Shown here: positions 55,312 through 63,662 of the stretch, one piece after another
Numbering within the stretch: the first letter of the stretch is position 1
Layout of the letters: each line of letters opens with the position of its first letter
NCBI GenBank assembly: GCA_030645915.1
Contig: JAUSNO010000028.1
Coordinates: 62,001 to 126,000, forward strand
Reading direction: 5' to 3'
From: Undibacterium sp.
Lineage (GTDB): Bacteria; Pseudomonadota; Gammaproteobacteria; Burkholderiales; Burkholderiaceae_D
DNA: 64,000 nt
Translations under genes and position numbers: made by a program
The notes under the pieces: model-generated
Seen by the model: only the letters and a program-made list of their open reading frames with translations
Told to the model about the DNA's origin: nothing
Databases searched by the model: none

Positions 55312-56769
55312 TTACTTTGCAGCCAAACTCGACGGTTTATCCCAACCGCCACCTACCGCTTTATAGATACTCACCACCGCGCTCAAATGCGCGCGTTTGG
55401 TATCGATCAGACTCGCTTCTGCCTGCAATAAATCGCGTTGCGCGCTCAGCACTTCAAGATAGCTGCTATAGCCGTTTTTATAACGCAGATCGGCCAGACG
55501 CAATGAATCTTTCAATGCGATAACCCGACGATTGCTGGCAGCGTAAATCTGCTGGTTGGCGCTGGTATTCGTCAAAGCATCATGCACATCACGGAAAGCG
55601 CCCTGCACGGTCTGTACATACTGTGCCAGCGCTTGTGTCTTACGTGCTTCGGCAGCCGACACTACCGCACCGATGGCACCGGCACGGAACACGGGCTGCA
55701 CCAGGTTTGCACCAATGTTCCACAATAAAGAAGCCGGATTAAACAAATCCTGAAACACACGAGATTCATCGCCGATACCCGTGGTCAATTTCACGCTAGG
55801 GAAATACTGCGCCTTGGCCTGCCCCACGTCCGCATTCGCCGCGACCAAACCCTGCTCAGCCACAATGATATCCGGGCGGCGATTGAGTAAATCCGACGGC
55901 AAATCTGATGGCAGAGTTAACTGCTGATATAGCGCATCTATACTGCTACCGCGGACGATAAGCGGCTGGGCAATCGCACTTGGCGAACGACCTAACAAAA
56001 CCGCCAATGCAGACTCGGTATTGGCAAGCGCCTGTTTTGCCTGTGCCAGACTGATCTCGGCGGCAGCGGCTTCTGATTCCGCCAGATGCAGATCAAGTTC
56101 GCCCACTGATCCGGCAGAAAACCGTTTTTGCTGCAAACGCAGATTTTCCTGGCGCGTGGTCAAGGCGGATTCTGACAATGCAGCCTGAGCATCATAAGCA
56201 CGCAGAGCGAAATAATTTTGCGCCAGAGCCGAATACAAACTGCTTTGCACCAGACCGCGATTCGCTTCCTGCGCCAATAAACGCGCCCTGGAAGCCTCAT
56301 CGGCACGCGCCAATTTTCCCCAAAAATCGATTTCATACGAGGCGTTCAAGCCGACTTGAAAATCCTTGCTGACAGGATTGGCACCAGCGGCCAACTTACC
56401 GGCGTTCTCGCTGGTGCGACTTTTATTGCCACTCAACGTCGCATCAACAACCGGAAAACGGTTCGAACGCGTGCCAGTTGCGGTTGCTCTGGCTTCTTCT
56501 ATCCTGCCTGCGGCCAATACCAGATCCTGATTATTGGCGACAGCCTCATCGAGCAGGCTATTGAGCACAGGGTCTTGAAAGCTCTTCCACCAAGACAATA
56601 AATTGACGTTGGCAGCAGCCTTATCCTGCGCTGGCAGGGCTACCCAAGTCTTGGGCGTTTCCAGTACCGGCCGCTGATAATCAGGCCCCACCGCAATACC
56701 GAGAGAACCACAGCCTGCCAACGTCAGGCTGGCAGCAAGAACGCTTAACACTAATTTTGATCTAGACAT
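55312..56769 (-). CDS. RND efflux outer membrane lipoprotein channel (NodT/OprM family)
   Basis: This 485-residue outer membrane factor forms the trimeric exit duct of a tripartite pump. It has a lipoprotein signal with lipobox LAGC (Cys20), followed by GIAVGPDYQRPVLETPKTW. The two coiled-coil/outer membrane factor repeats (residues about 70-260 and 290-470) include the family motif DLLNRRPDIIVAEQGLVAAN. It is the last gene of the operon, with its start 2 bp after the pump stop codon and its own site (AAGGAAT). Confidence 0.94.
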   Translation of the reverse strand: MSRSKLVLSVLAASLTLAGCGSLGIAVGPDYQRPVLETPKTWVALPAQDKAAANVNLLSWWKSFQDPVLNSLLDEAVANNQDLVLAAGRIEEARATATGTRSNRFPVVDATLSGNKSRTSENAGKLAAGANPVSKDFQVGLNASYEIDFWGKLARADEASRARLLAQEANRGLVQSSLYSALAQNYFALRAYDAQAALSESALTTRQENLRLQQKRFSAGSVGELDLHLAESEAAAAEISLAQAKQALANTESALAVLLGRSPSAIAQPLIVRGSSIDALYQQLTLPSDLPSDLLNRRPDIIVAEQGLVAANADVGQAKAQYFPSVKLTTGIGDESRVFQDLFNPASLLWNIGANLVQPVFRAGAIGAVVSAAEARKTQALAQYVQTVQGAFRDVHDALTNTSANQQIYAASNRRVIALKDSLRLADLRYKNGYSSYLEVLSAQRDLLQAEASLIDTKRAHLSAVVSIYKAVGGGWDKPSSLAAK

Positions 56770-56771
56770 TG

Positions 56772-59700
56772 TTATTCCTTCACAACGATGACAGGCGCGT
56801 TGTGCAATATGTGAACCGGGTGATCGAAATCTTCTTCTGTCGTTTTGAACCGCCTATCGTTAATCAGTTTAAAGAACAGAGGTACAAAGAATATCGCCAG
56901 GAAGGTCGCCGCCAACATTCCGCCCAGCACACCAGTTCCAAGCGACATCCTTGCCGCGGCACCTGCACCGTGAGAAAAAGCCAAGGGAACCACCCCTAGA
57001 ATGAACGCCAGCGAGGTCATCAAGATGGGACGGAAACGCAAGCGTGCCGACTCTAATACCGCAGCTACTGGCGCATAGCCTTCATGCACTTTCATCACGG
57101 CAAACTCAACAATCAAAATCGCATTTTTTGCCGATAAACCGAGCAAAGTCACTAAGCCGATCTGGAAATAGACGTCATTGTTAAAGTGACGCAAGTACAC
57201 CGCCAGCAACGCACCGAAGATACCAAACGGCATCGCCAGTAAGACCGAGAACGGTAATGACCATTTTTCATATTGTGCCGCCAGAATCAAAAAGATCATC
57301 AAGACACCAGCGCCAATGGCGATACCTGCGGCATTGCTGGTACGTTTTTCCTGAAACGAAGCGCCGCCCCAGTCGTAACCCATATCCGTCGGCAAGACCG
57401 TTTTAGCGACGCGCTCCATTGCAGCAATTGCTTGCCCTGAGCTATAGCCGGGTTTCGCACCACCCAGAATTTTGATCGATGGCAAAGCATTAAAATGCTG
57501 TACCGAATCTGGCCCGGCAATAAAGCGTATCGTCGTAAATGCACGCACCGGTATCATTTGACCTGTAGCGGATCGCACATACATGCTACCAATATCATCC
57601 GGTTTCGCACGGAACTGGCCTTCAGCCTGCAGCTGCACGGTGTAAGTGCGGCCGTTCTTATTAAAGTCATTCACATAATAGCTTCCCATGGTTGCAGACA
57701 GGGTGTTGTAAATATCGGAAAGTGCAACCCCCATGGAGCGTGCTTTTTCATTATCGACATCGACAAATAACTGCGGCGAATTGGCTTGCCATAAGGTTTG
57801 CACGCCAGCCAGTTCAGGCTGTTTATTGGCTTCGGCAAGCAATGCGGGCAAGAGTTCGGCCAATCGCTTGACGCCACCTTCACCTTTATTTTGCAGGTAA
57901 AACTCAAACCCGCCTGTTTGCCCCAAGCCCTGAATCGCCGGTGGGCTAAAAAACAATGGCATACCTTCTTTGATGCCACCTGTTTTCATATAGGCTTCGC
58001 CAACCATCTGCTGGGCTGATTGGTTACGCTCGTCCCAAGGTTTCAAAGGAAAGAACATGGTTGCTGCGGAAGATTTCAAACCGCCACCACCCAGGAAATC
58101 CAAACCAACCAACGCAAAGGTGGTATCAATATTTTTATTGGTTTTCATGATGTCTTCGACTTGTCGCACCATCGCATCTGTACGCGCCAGTGACGCACCA
58201 TCAGGCATGATCGCAGCACCGATGAAATAACCCTGATCTTCATCTGGTACCAATCCACCCGGCACAGCTTTCCACAGTACGCCGGTTACCACCAGCATGC
58301 CACCGAACAGCAGGACACCTAATACGGAACGTCTCAGGAAAAACGTGACGCCGTTGGTGTAGCGTTTGGTCAGACGTAAAAAAGCGCCATTGAACCAGGT
58401 GAAAAAACGATTATGCTGTTCTGCGCCCGGCTTAAGCAAGAGCGCGCACAAAGCCGGTGTCAGCGTTAACGCGACTACGCCGGACAACACTACCGCAATC
58501 GATATCGTCACTGAGAATTGGCGATACAACTCACCTGCCAAACCACCCAGAAAAGCAATCGGACCAAAGGCCGCAACCAGCACCAGCACAATCGCAATGA
58601 CCGGGCCAGTCACTTCATGCATCGCCTCAATCGCTGCTTCTTTTGGTGACATTCCTTCTTCGTTCATTAGACGTTCGACGTTTTCCAGCACCACAATCGC
58701 ATCATCGACCACGATACCAATTGCCAGCACCATACCGAATAAAGTGAGGGTATTGATACTGTAGCCGAGCAGGTGCAAGCCAGCCATCGTACCAATCAAA
58801 GATACCGGTACCGCCAGCGTTGGAATGATGGTAGCGCGCCAGCTTTGCAAGAAGACATACACAACGATGAACACCAGGATCATCGCCTCACCCAAGGTTT
58901 TTAATACCTCGGCGATCGATTCCGTCACAAATGGTGTGGTGTCGTAAGGAGTCGCGTATTCCATCCCCTCAGGAAACTTCGCTTTAAGTTCTTGCAACGT
59001 AGTTTCAATCGCTTTGCGTGTATCTAATGCATTCGCTCCGGTCTGCAAGAAGACACCAATGTTGGCAGATGGATGGCCATTGACGCGGCCATTCAGATTG
59101 TAATCCTTGGAGCCGAGTTCTATCCGTGCCACATCTTTGACACGAATCGTCGCGCCGCCTTTGGCCGTCTTCACGATGATATTGGCAAATTCCGATGGCT
59201 CCAGCAAGCGACCTTTCGCAGTGACGGTCATCGTCAATTCTTCGGTATTATTTGGCGGAGCACCCACTTTACCTGCCGCGTACTGCGCATTTTGCTCGGT
59301 AATCGCGTTCGAAATATCACCGACTGTCACGCCCAATTGCGCCATACGATCAGGACGCATCCAGATGCGCATTGCGTAATCTTTCGCGCCGAAAATTTGA
59401 ATATTGGTGGTGCCTGGCACCCGCTTTAAAGCATCCAGCACGTGTTGTGTCGCATAGTTCGACAGGTACAAGGCATCGTATCGGTTGTCAGGTGAGAATA
59501 AGGCCGCAACCACCAGGAAATTCGATGAACTCTTCGACACTGTCACACCCTGGCGGCGAACTTCTTGCGGTAATTTAGCATCCGCTTGGCGCACCCGATT
59601 GTTGACATTGACAGCAGCTATATCAAGATCAGTACCGACTTCAAAAGTCACGTTGATCGATACCCGGCCATCAGCGGAGGAAGTCGAATCCATAAATAGC

Positions 59701-59927
59701 ATGTGTTCGACGCCGTTGATCTGTTCTTCAATCGGTGCGGCAACGGTGCGTTCGACCACTTCAGCAGAAGCGCCAGGATAAACGGCAGTCACATTGACGA
59801 CCGGCGGAGAAATTTCAGGGTAGCGTGAGATCGGCAGGACGCGCAAGGCGGCCAAACCGGTGAGTACGATAATCAGCGACAACACCGTCGCAAAAATCGG
59901 TCGGTTAATAAAAAATTTAGAGAACAT
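56772..59927 (-). CDS. RND multidrug efflux pump permease (HAE1, AcrB/MexB-like)
   Basis: This 1051-residue inner membrane proton-drug antiporter has normal HAE1 length with 12 expected membrane segments and two large periplasmic loops. It begins MFSKFFINRPIFATVLSLII. Proton-relay aspartates lie in the GIVVDDAIVVLENVER helix, and it carries the classical GAFGPIAFLGG-like and LAIFFVPLFF ends. It operates with the adaptor encoded upstream and the channel encoded downstream to expel hydrophobic drugs. Which drugs it exports cannot be told from sequence. Confidence 0.96.
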   Translation of the reverse strand: MFSKFFINRPIFATVLSLIIVLTGLAALRVLPISRYPEISPPVVNVTAVYPGASAEVVERTVAAPIEEQINGVEHMLFMDSTSSADGRVSINVTFEVGTDLDIAAVNVNNRVRQADAKLPQEVRRQGVTVSKSSSNFLVVAALFSPDNRYDALYLSNYATQHVLDALKRVPGTTNIQIFGAKDYAMRIWMRPDRMAQLGVTVGDISNAITEQNAQYAAGKVGAPPNNTEELTMTVTAKGRLLEPSEFANIIVKTAKGGATIRVKDVARIELGSKDYNLNGRVNGHPSANIGVFLQTGANALDTRKAIETTLQELKAKFPEGMEYATPYDTTPFVTESIAEVLKTLGEAMILVFIVVYVFLQSWRATIIPTLAVPVSLIGTMAGLHLLGYSINTLTLFGMVLAIGIVVDDAIVVLENVERLMNEEGMSPKEAAIEAMHEVTGPVIAIVLVLVAAFGPIAFLGGLAGELYRQFSVTISIAVVLSGVVALTLTPALCALLLKPGAEQHNRFFTWFNGAFLRLTKRYTNGVTFFLRRSVLGVLLFGGMLVVTGVLWKAVPGGLVPDEDQGYFIGAAIMPDGASLARTDAMVRQVEDIMKTNKNIDTTFALVGLDFLGGGGLKSSAATMFFPLKPWDERNQSAQQMVGEAYMKTGGIKEGMPLFFSPPAIQGLGQTGGFEFYLQNKGEGGVKRLAELLPALLAEANKQPELAGVQTLWQANSPQLFVDVDNEKARSMGVALSDIYNTLSATMGSYYVNDFNKNGRTYTVQLQAEGQFRAKPDDIGSMYVRSATGQMIPVRAFTTIRFIAGPDSVQHFNALPSIKILGGAKPGYSSGQAIAAMERVAKTVLPTDMGYDWGGASFQEKRTSNAAGIAIGAGVLMIFLILAAQYEKWSLPFSVLLAMPFGIFGALLAVYLRHFNNDVYFQIGLVTLLGLSAKNAILIVEFAVMKVHEGYAPVAAVLESARLRFRPILMTSLAFILGVVPLAFSHGAGAAARMSLGTGVLGGMLAATFLAIFFVPLFFKLINDRRFKTTEEDFDHPVHILHNAPVIVVKE

Positions 59928-59962
59928 GTTTGATTCCTGGTAGCTTGAGCGTAGGGGTCAGC

Positions 59963-61288
59963 TTAGTGAGCCGCTTTTGGGCTGGCAGCGTCGACAGCAG
60001 GCTTGTTATTCGATGTTGCCGGTGCAGCTGGCGCACCAGCCGTGACTTCTGCGCCCTGCCCGGCTTTAACTACCAGGGCAACCGGCGTTACCGTCATGCC
60101 CGGGGTATGCGCTTTGATGAAGCCGTCAACCAATACCCGGTCGCCACTTTGCAAGCCTTTAGTCACGATCCATTCGCCATTTGACCAGCCATCCAGTTCA
60201 ACCGGTCTGGGCGCCAGCTTGTTGTCGGGCGACACGGTAAATACCATCTTGCCCATCGGCCCGTCGATCACGGCACGCTGTGGCACAGCGGTCGCCGCTG
60301 TACGCGTGGCACCATTCAAGAGAACGCGGACAAATTGGCCGGGGCGCAAATTTCCATCCGGATTAGGAATCTGGGCGCGCGCATCAAAACCGCCAGTGGC
60401 AGGATTAACCCTCTCGCTGACAAAATTCATCTTGCCATTAGTTGGGTAAACGCTGCCGTCAGCGAGCTTGAGTTTGACGTCGAACGCCAGGCTGCCGTTA
60501 TTCGCACGCTTGCCAGGCAATGCCAGCTTGCCGCTGCCCAGTTCTTGGCTCACCTTCAAAAAGTCAGTTTCAGGTATGCTGAAATTGACGTAGACCGGAT
60601 CAGTTTGCACGATGGTCGTGAGCAAACTATCTGCCGGCGTCACCAAACTGCCGTTGGATTTGCTGGCAATCCCGGTCACGCCGGAGATAGGTGCAACCAC
60701 TTTGGTGTAGCCAAGATTGAGCTTGGCTTCGTTCACTTGTGCGCGAACCTGTTTATAACCGGCCTCAGCGCTTTCCAGGACAGATTTGGCGTCGTCAAAT
60801 TCTTTTTGACTGATGGCTTTCTCTGCTACCAGAGGCGCCAGTCGCGCGAATTCGCGTTTTGCCTGATTAAGTTTCGCTTCGCTCACACCTGCCGCAGCTT
60901 CCGCCGATGCCAGCTGGGTTTGATAAGTGCCCGGATCGATCTGGAACAATACCGCTCCGGCTTTTACTTTTGAGCCCTCTTCGTAAAGGCGGCTCTCCAA
61001 AATGCCTGAAATACGCGCACGCACTTCGGTCTCACTCGATCCGGCGGTTTGCCCCACATATTCAAAATTCATGGCCAGATTTCTGGCCTGCACCGTGACG
61101 ATGTTCACTTCTGGTGGCGGCATATTTCCTGGTGCAGCATTGGCTGCGCCGTCTTGTTTGCCACATGCGGACAATAATAGTAATGGCAAGCTAATGGAAG
61201 CCACCCCAAGAACCCGGTAAAGGGAAAAGTGAGCGGCATTGTGAGTGAAGGAGGTACGGGGCGATGGAATGTTGCTAGAAGCGCGCAT
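59963..61288 (-). CDS. RND efflux periplasmic adaptor lipoprotein (AcrA/MexA-like)
   Basis: This 441-residue membrane fusion protein links pump and channel. The N-terminus is a lipoprotein signal with lipobox LSAC (Cys42). After a flexible Pro-rich piece come the beta-barrel/lipoyl segments (PPEVNIVTVQARNLAMNFEY), a coiled-coil hairpin (EAAAGVSEAKLNQAKREFAR) and the membrane-proximal domain. A low-complexity Ala/Pro tail ends the protein. It is the first gene of the three-gene operon and is divergent from an AcrR-type repressor gene. Confidence 0.95.
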   Translation of the reverse strand: MRASSNIPSPRTSFTHNAAHFSLYRVLGVASISLPLLLLSACGKQDGAANAAPGNMPPPEVNIVTVQARNLAMNFEYVGQTAGSSETEVRARISGILESRLYEEGSKVKAGAVLFQIDPGTYQTQLASAEAAAGVSEAKLNQAKREFARLAPLVAEKAISQKEFDDAKSVLESAEAGYKQVRAQVNEAKLNLGYTKVVAPISGVTGIASKSNGSLVTPADSLLTTIVQTDPVYVNFSIPETDFLKVSQELGSGKLALPGKRANNGSLAFDVKLKLADGSVYPTNGKMNFVSERVNPATGGFDARAQIPNPDGNLRPGQFVRVLLNGATRTAATAVPQRAVIDGPMGKMVFTVSPDNKLAPRPVELDGWSNGEWIVTKGLQSGDRVLVDGFIKAHTPGMTVTPVALVVKAGQGAEVTAGAPAAPATSNNKPAVDAASPKAAH

Positions 61289-61336
61289 GACAGATTCTTT
61301 CTTCTAAATGGCTGCAAATGAGGGACGGTGTGCTAT

Positions 61337-61360
61337 TATATACATTCATGGATGTTTGTA
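61337..61360. promoter_or_regulatory. AcrR-like operator of the efflux operon
   Basis: A 24-bp imperfect palindrome with core TACATTCATGGATGTTTGTA. By my recollection it agrees with the E. coli AcrR operator at 20 of 24 positions. It lies about 50 bp upstream of the adaptor start, in the intergenic region shared with the divergent TetR/AcrR-type gene. Confidence 0.65.
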
Positions 61361-61529
61361 AATAAATTTACGAATATTTTTTATTATTTTTCATAACAGA
61401 ATAAGTGAGTTTCACGTCAAAGCAAGATTCTTATGGCTACCCCATCAATCTTTGTATTGCACTTGAATCTGATTCAACAGCAAGAAGCGCCTTGCATGGC
61501 ATGATCATCAAGAATTTCTTGCTACGCAT

Positions 61530-61631
61530 GCCTCAACACGCACTAGGCGGAGCGCACTAGGCGGAGCGCACTATCCATGCGGGTTACAGAGCATATAGGC
61601 TGGAAACCCGCATGGACAGTGCGTGCTGGGC
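61530..61631. repeat. Dispersed palindromic repeat, copy 9, with tandem 14-bp units
   Basis: Arms CGCACTATCCATGCGGGTT and AACCCGCATGGACAGTGCG flank ACAGAGCATATAGGCTGG-like spacer sequence. Before the left arm the 14-bp unit CGCACTAGGCGGAG occurs twice in tandem. It lies just upstream of the AcrR-type gene in the 450-bp divergent region. Confidence 0.8.
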
Positions 61632-61741
61632 GTGCCACTTCTCAGAAAGAAAGCATTGCTCATTTTTGCGGGACAGACCATCATCGCGCATTCATAGAAA
61701 ATAAGGGGCTCACGTCGAAGCGCCAACCAAGGAAACATAGC

Positions 61742-62374
61742 ATGGCCCGAAAAACCAAAGAAGAAGCGCAGGAAACATACATCTCGCTGTTAGATGCCGC
61801 CGAACAAGTTTTCAGCGAAAAAGGCGTCACCAGAACCACGCTTAACGATGTTGCACTTGCTGCCGGCATGACGCGCGGCGCCATTTACTGGCACTTCAAG
61901 GATAAAACCGCCCTGTTCCAGGCCATGTGCGATCGTGCTTTTTTGCCGATGGATGCCTTGCTCAAGGAGATCATCAATGCACCGGACAAGGAGCCATTGA
62001 TAGCGCTCAGGCAAATGACCATTCACTTTCTCAAGCATGTCGCCAGCAATCAACGCCAAAGAAAAGTATTCGACATTATTTTCCATCGCTGTGAAAAAAC
62101 TGAAGATATGGTGTTTTTCACGCTTGAACAGGAAAAACGCGCAGAATGCCTGTCGCAGATGGAATCGATTTTGCTCGATGCCGTAACGCAAGGCAAATTG
62201 CCACAGGCCACCGATACCTTCATCGCCATGCAAGCCATACACTCGTATCTGATAGGGTTGATACATGAATGGCTGATCGACACCAATGGTTATGACCTGG
62301 AAAAGCATGCGGAAGGCATGATCGACATGTTTCTAGCGGGGTTAGTGGCGCGCCCACCGCTAAAAAAATCCTGA
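61742..62374 (+). CDS. TetR/AcrR family repressor of the efflux operon
   Basis: This regulator of about 210 residues begins MARKTKEEAQETYISLLDAA, like AcrR of enterobacteria. The helix-turn-helix is GVTRTTLNDVALAAGMTRGAIYWHFKDK. The C-terminal ligand domain contains YLIGLIHEWL. The frame is open 55 codons upstream through the palindromic repeat, so the ATG at 61742 (site AAGGA) was chosen. Its position opposite the efflux operon and the AcrR-like site at 61337 indicate that it represses the pump. Confidence 0.93.
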   Translation: MARKTKEEAQETYISLLDAAEQVFSEKGVTRTTLNDVALAAGMTRGAIYWHFKDKTALFQAMCDRAFLPMDALLKEIINAPDKEPLIALRQMTIHFLKHVASNQRQRKVFDIIFHRCEKTEDMVFFTLEQEKRAECLSQMESILLDAVTQGKLPQATDTFIAMQAIHSYLIGLIHEWLIDTNGYDLEKHAEGMIDMFLAGLVARPPLKKS

Positions 62375-62387
62375 CGTGATAAAAATA

Positions 62388-62486
62388 GGACTTGCGCAAA
62401 ACCGCCCCAGCGTTGTTGTGCCGACTTGTCGTACAGGTGTACTGCCTGCGTCAGCACGCCTAGCCGGGACAATTTTGCGTAAGCTC
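62388..62486. repeat. Possible MITE-like repeat with CTTGCGCAAAA ends
   Basis: A 99-bp stretch starts GGACTTGCGCAAAA and ends TTTTGCGTAAGCTC, imperfect inverted copies. The middle can fold back on itself around GTACAGGTGTAC. No gene is inside. It follows directly after the AcrR-type gene. Confidence 0.45.
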
Positions 62487-62656
62487 TAAAACTAAGCGCA
62501 ATATAAGGGAAATCCAAAACAATATTATGTTGCCGTACGGAATTTTTATTGTTAAGATGCGCGCCTACTCGCTGATCGGAAAGTTGTTACAGGTGTCGAC
62601 TTCCCACTTCCATCAAAGCGAATCACCTATTCAGACGGCTCTATATTGGGATTTTT

Positions 62657-62998
62657 ATGAAAATGACGAAATTAGTAATTGCCTTACTTTTGGCTAGCAG
62701 CGCAACGATAGTCATCGCGGCCGACAAAGCGCCGGTACTTGAAAGAAGTACATGTGGCAAATTCGAATACCCAAAAGCCGCATTAATCAATGAAGAAGCT
62801 GGCGTGGTTTCGCTCTCATTACTGGTTGCTGCAGATGGCACAGTCGCAGATTCAAAATTAGAGAAATCCAGCGGCTCCAAGACTTTAGACAAGGCAGCGG
62901 TCAAGATTTACAGCGCCTGCAAATATTCTCCCGCAACAAAAGATGGCAAGTCAGAACAAGCCTGGACCAAAATCGAGCATGTCTGGAGCCTAACTTAA
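62657..62998 (+). CDS. Periplasmic TonB C-terminal domain protein
   Basis: This 113-residue protein has a signal peptide (KLVIALLLASSATIVIA) followed by a single TonB-C-type domain. The domain is recognised from CGKFEYPKAALINEEAGVVS, LSLLVAADGTVADSKLEKSSG and LDKAAVKIYSACKYSPATKDG. It lacks the transmembrane anchor and Pro-rich spacer of true TonB, so it cannot energise receptors by itself. A terminator lies downstream at 63079. Confidence 0.83.
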   Translation: MKMTKLVIALLLASSATIVIAADKAPVLERSTCGKFEYPKAALINEEAGVVSLSLLVAADGTVADSKLEKSSGSKTLDKAAVKIYSACKYSPATKDGKSEQAWTKIEHVWSLT

Positions 62999-63312
62999 GT
63001 TGTAATAAGCGGCGAAAACGCAGCGGAAACACAAGAAAAATCACACTTCTGCCCACCATCGCAAAGGTGATTCTGAATAAAAAGGCTTCCTGCGGGAAGC
63101 CTTTTTCATTCGCATAAAAAACAGTCAAGATGCTTAATGCATCATTCAACATGCGTAGTCTTACCCCGCAAGCAATTGATTTTATTGTATAATCCGCGAC
63201 TGGCATTAAGCCACAGGTATTTTTTAACCAGGCAAGTGGTACACAATCGGGTCAAGAAGCTAGGCGACCGACGAAGTGAGTATTGGCTACCGATCTTTTT
63301 TTCGAGGCAAGC
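62999..63312. other. Intergenic region with terminator and L31 promoter
   Basis: About 310 bp. It contains the terminator at 63079-63106 and then AT-rich sequence that should hold the promoter of rpmE2. No L31 leader motif or zinc-uptake-regulator box was identified with confidence. Confidence 0.45.
63079..63106 (+). terminator. Terminator after TonB-C domain gene
   Basis: AAAAAGGCTTCC and its perfect complement enclose a TGCG loop, with A/T runs at both sides. Confidence 0.85.
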
Positions 63313-63579
63313 ATGAGAGATGGCATACACCCAAACTATCGTGAAGTTCTGTTCCACGATGTTTCCAACGATTTCAAATTCATTACACGTTCGACAATCA
63401 ACACACGTGACAAAATGGAATTTGAAGGTAAAGAATATCCGTTAGTCAAGATCGAGGTTTCATCTGAATCTCATCCTTTCTACACTGGTAAACACAAAAT
63501 TGTTGATACCGCTGGTCGTGTTGATAAATTCCGTAAGAAGTTCGGTTCCGTTGGTTCCAAAACTTCCGTTGCAGAATAA
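63313..63579 (+). CDS. rpmE2: 50S ribosomal protein L31 type B
   Basis: This 88-residue protein is the zinc-independent type of L31. It begins [20 protein letters not shown] and contains [20 protein letters not shown] and [18 protein letters not shown]. The Cys pairs that bind zinc in type A L31 are absent, as expected for type B. The ATG at 63313 has GAGG upstream; ten further open codons upstream are not family-like. Type B genes are often turned on in zinc shortage in other bacteria. Confidence 0.95.
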   Translation: MRDGIHPNYREVLFHDVSNDFKFITRSTINTRDKMEFEGKEYPLVKIEVSSESHPFYTGKHKIVDTAGRVDKFRKKFGSVGSKTSVAE

Positions 63580-63604
63580 GATTCATCAGATCTGTTGTGT
63601 GAAT

Positions 63605-63632
63605 AAAAAAGGCAGCCTGGGCTGCCTTTTTT
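63605..63632 (+). terminator. Terminator after rpmE2
   Basis: GGCAGCC, TG, GGCTGCC flanked by six A and six T residues. Confidence 0.85.
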
Positions 63633-63662
63633 ACATAAATTAGTCACTCATTTCCGGAAGAT

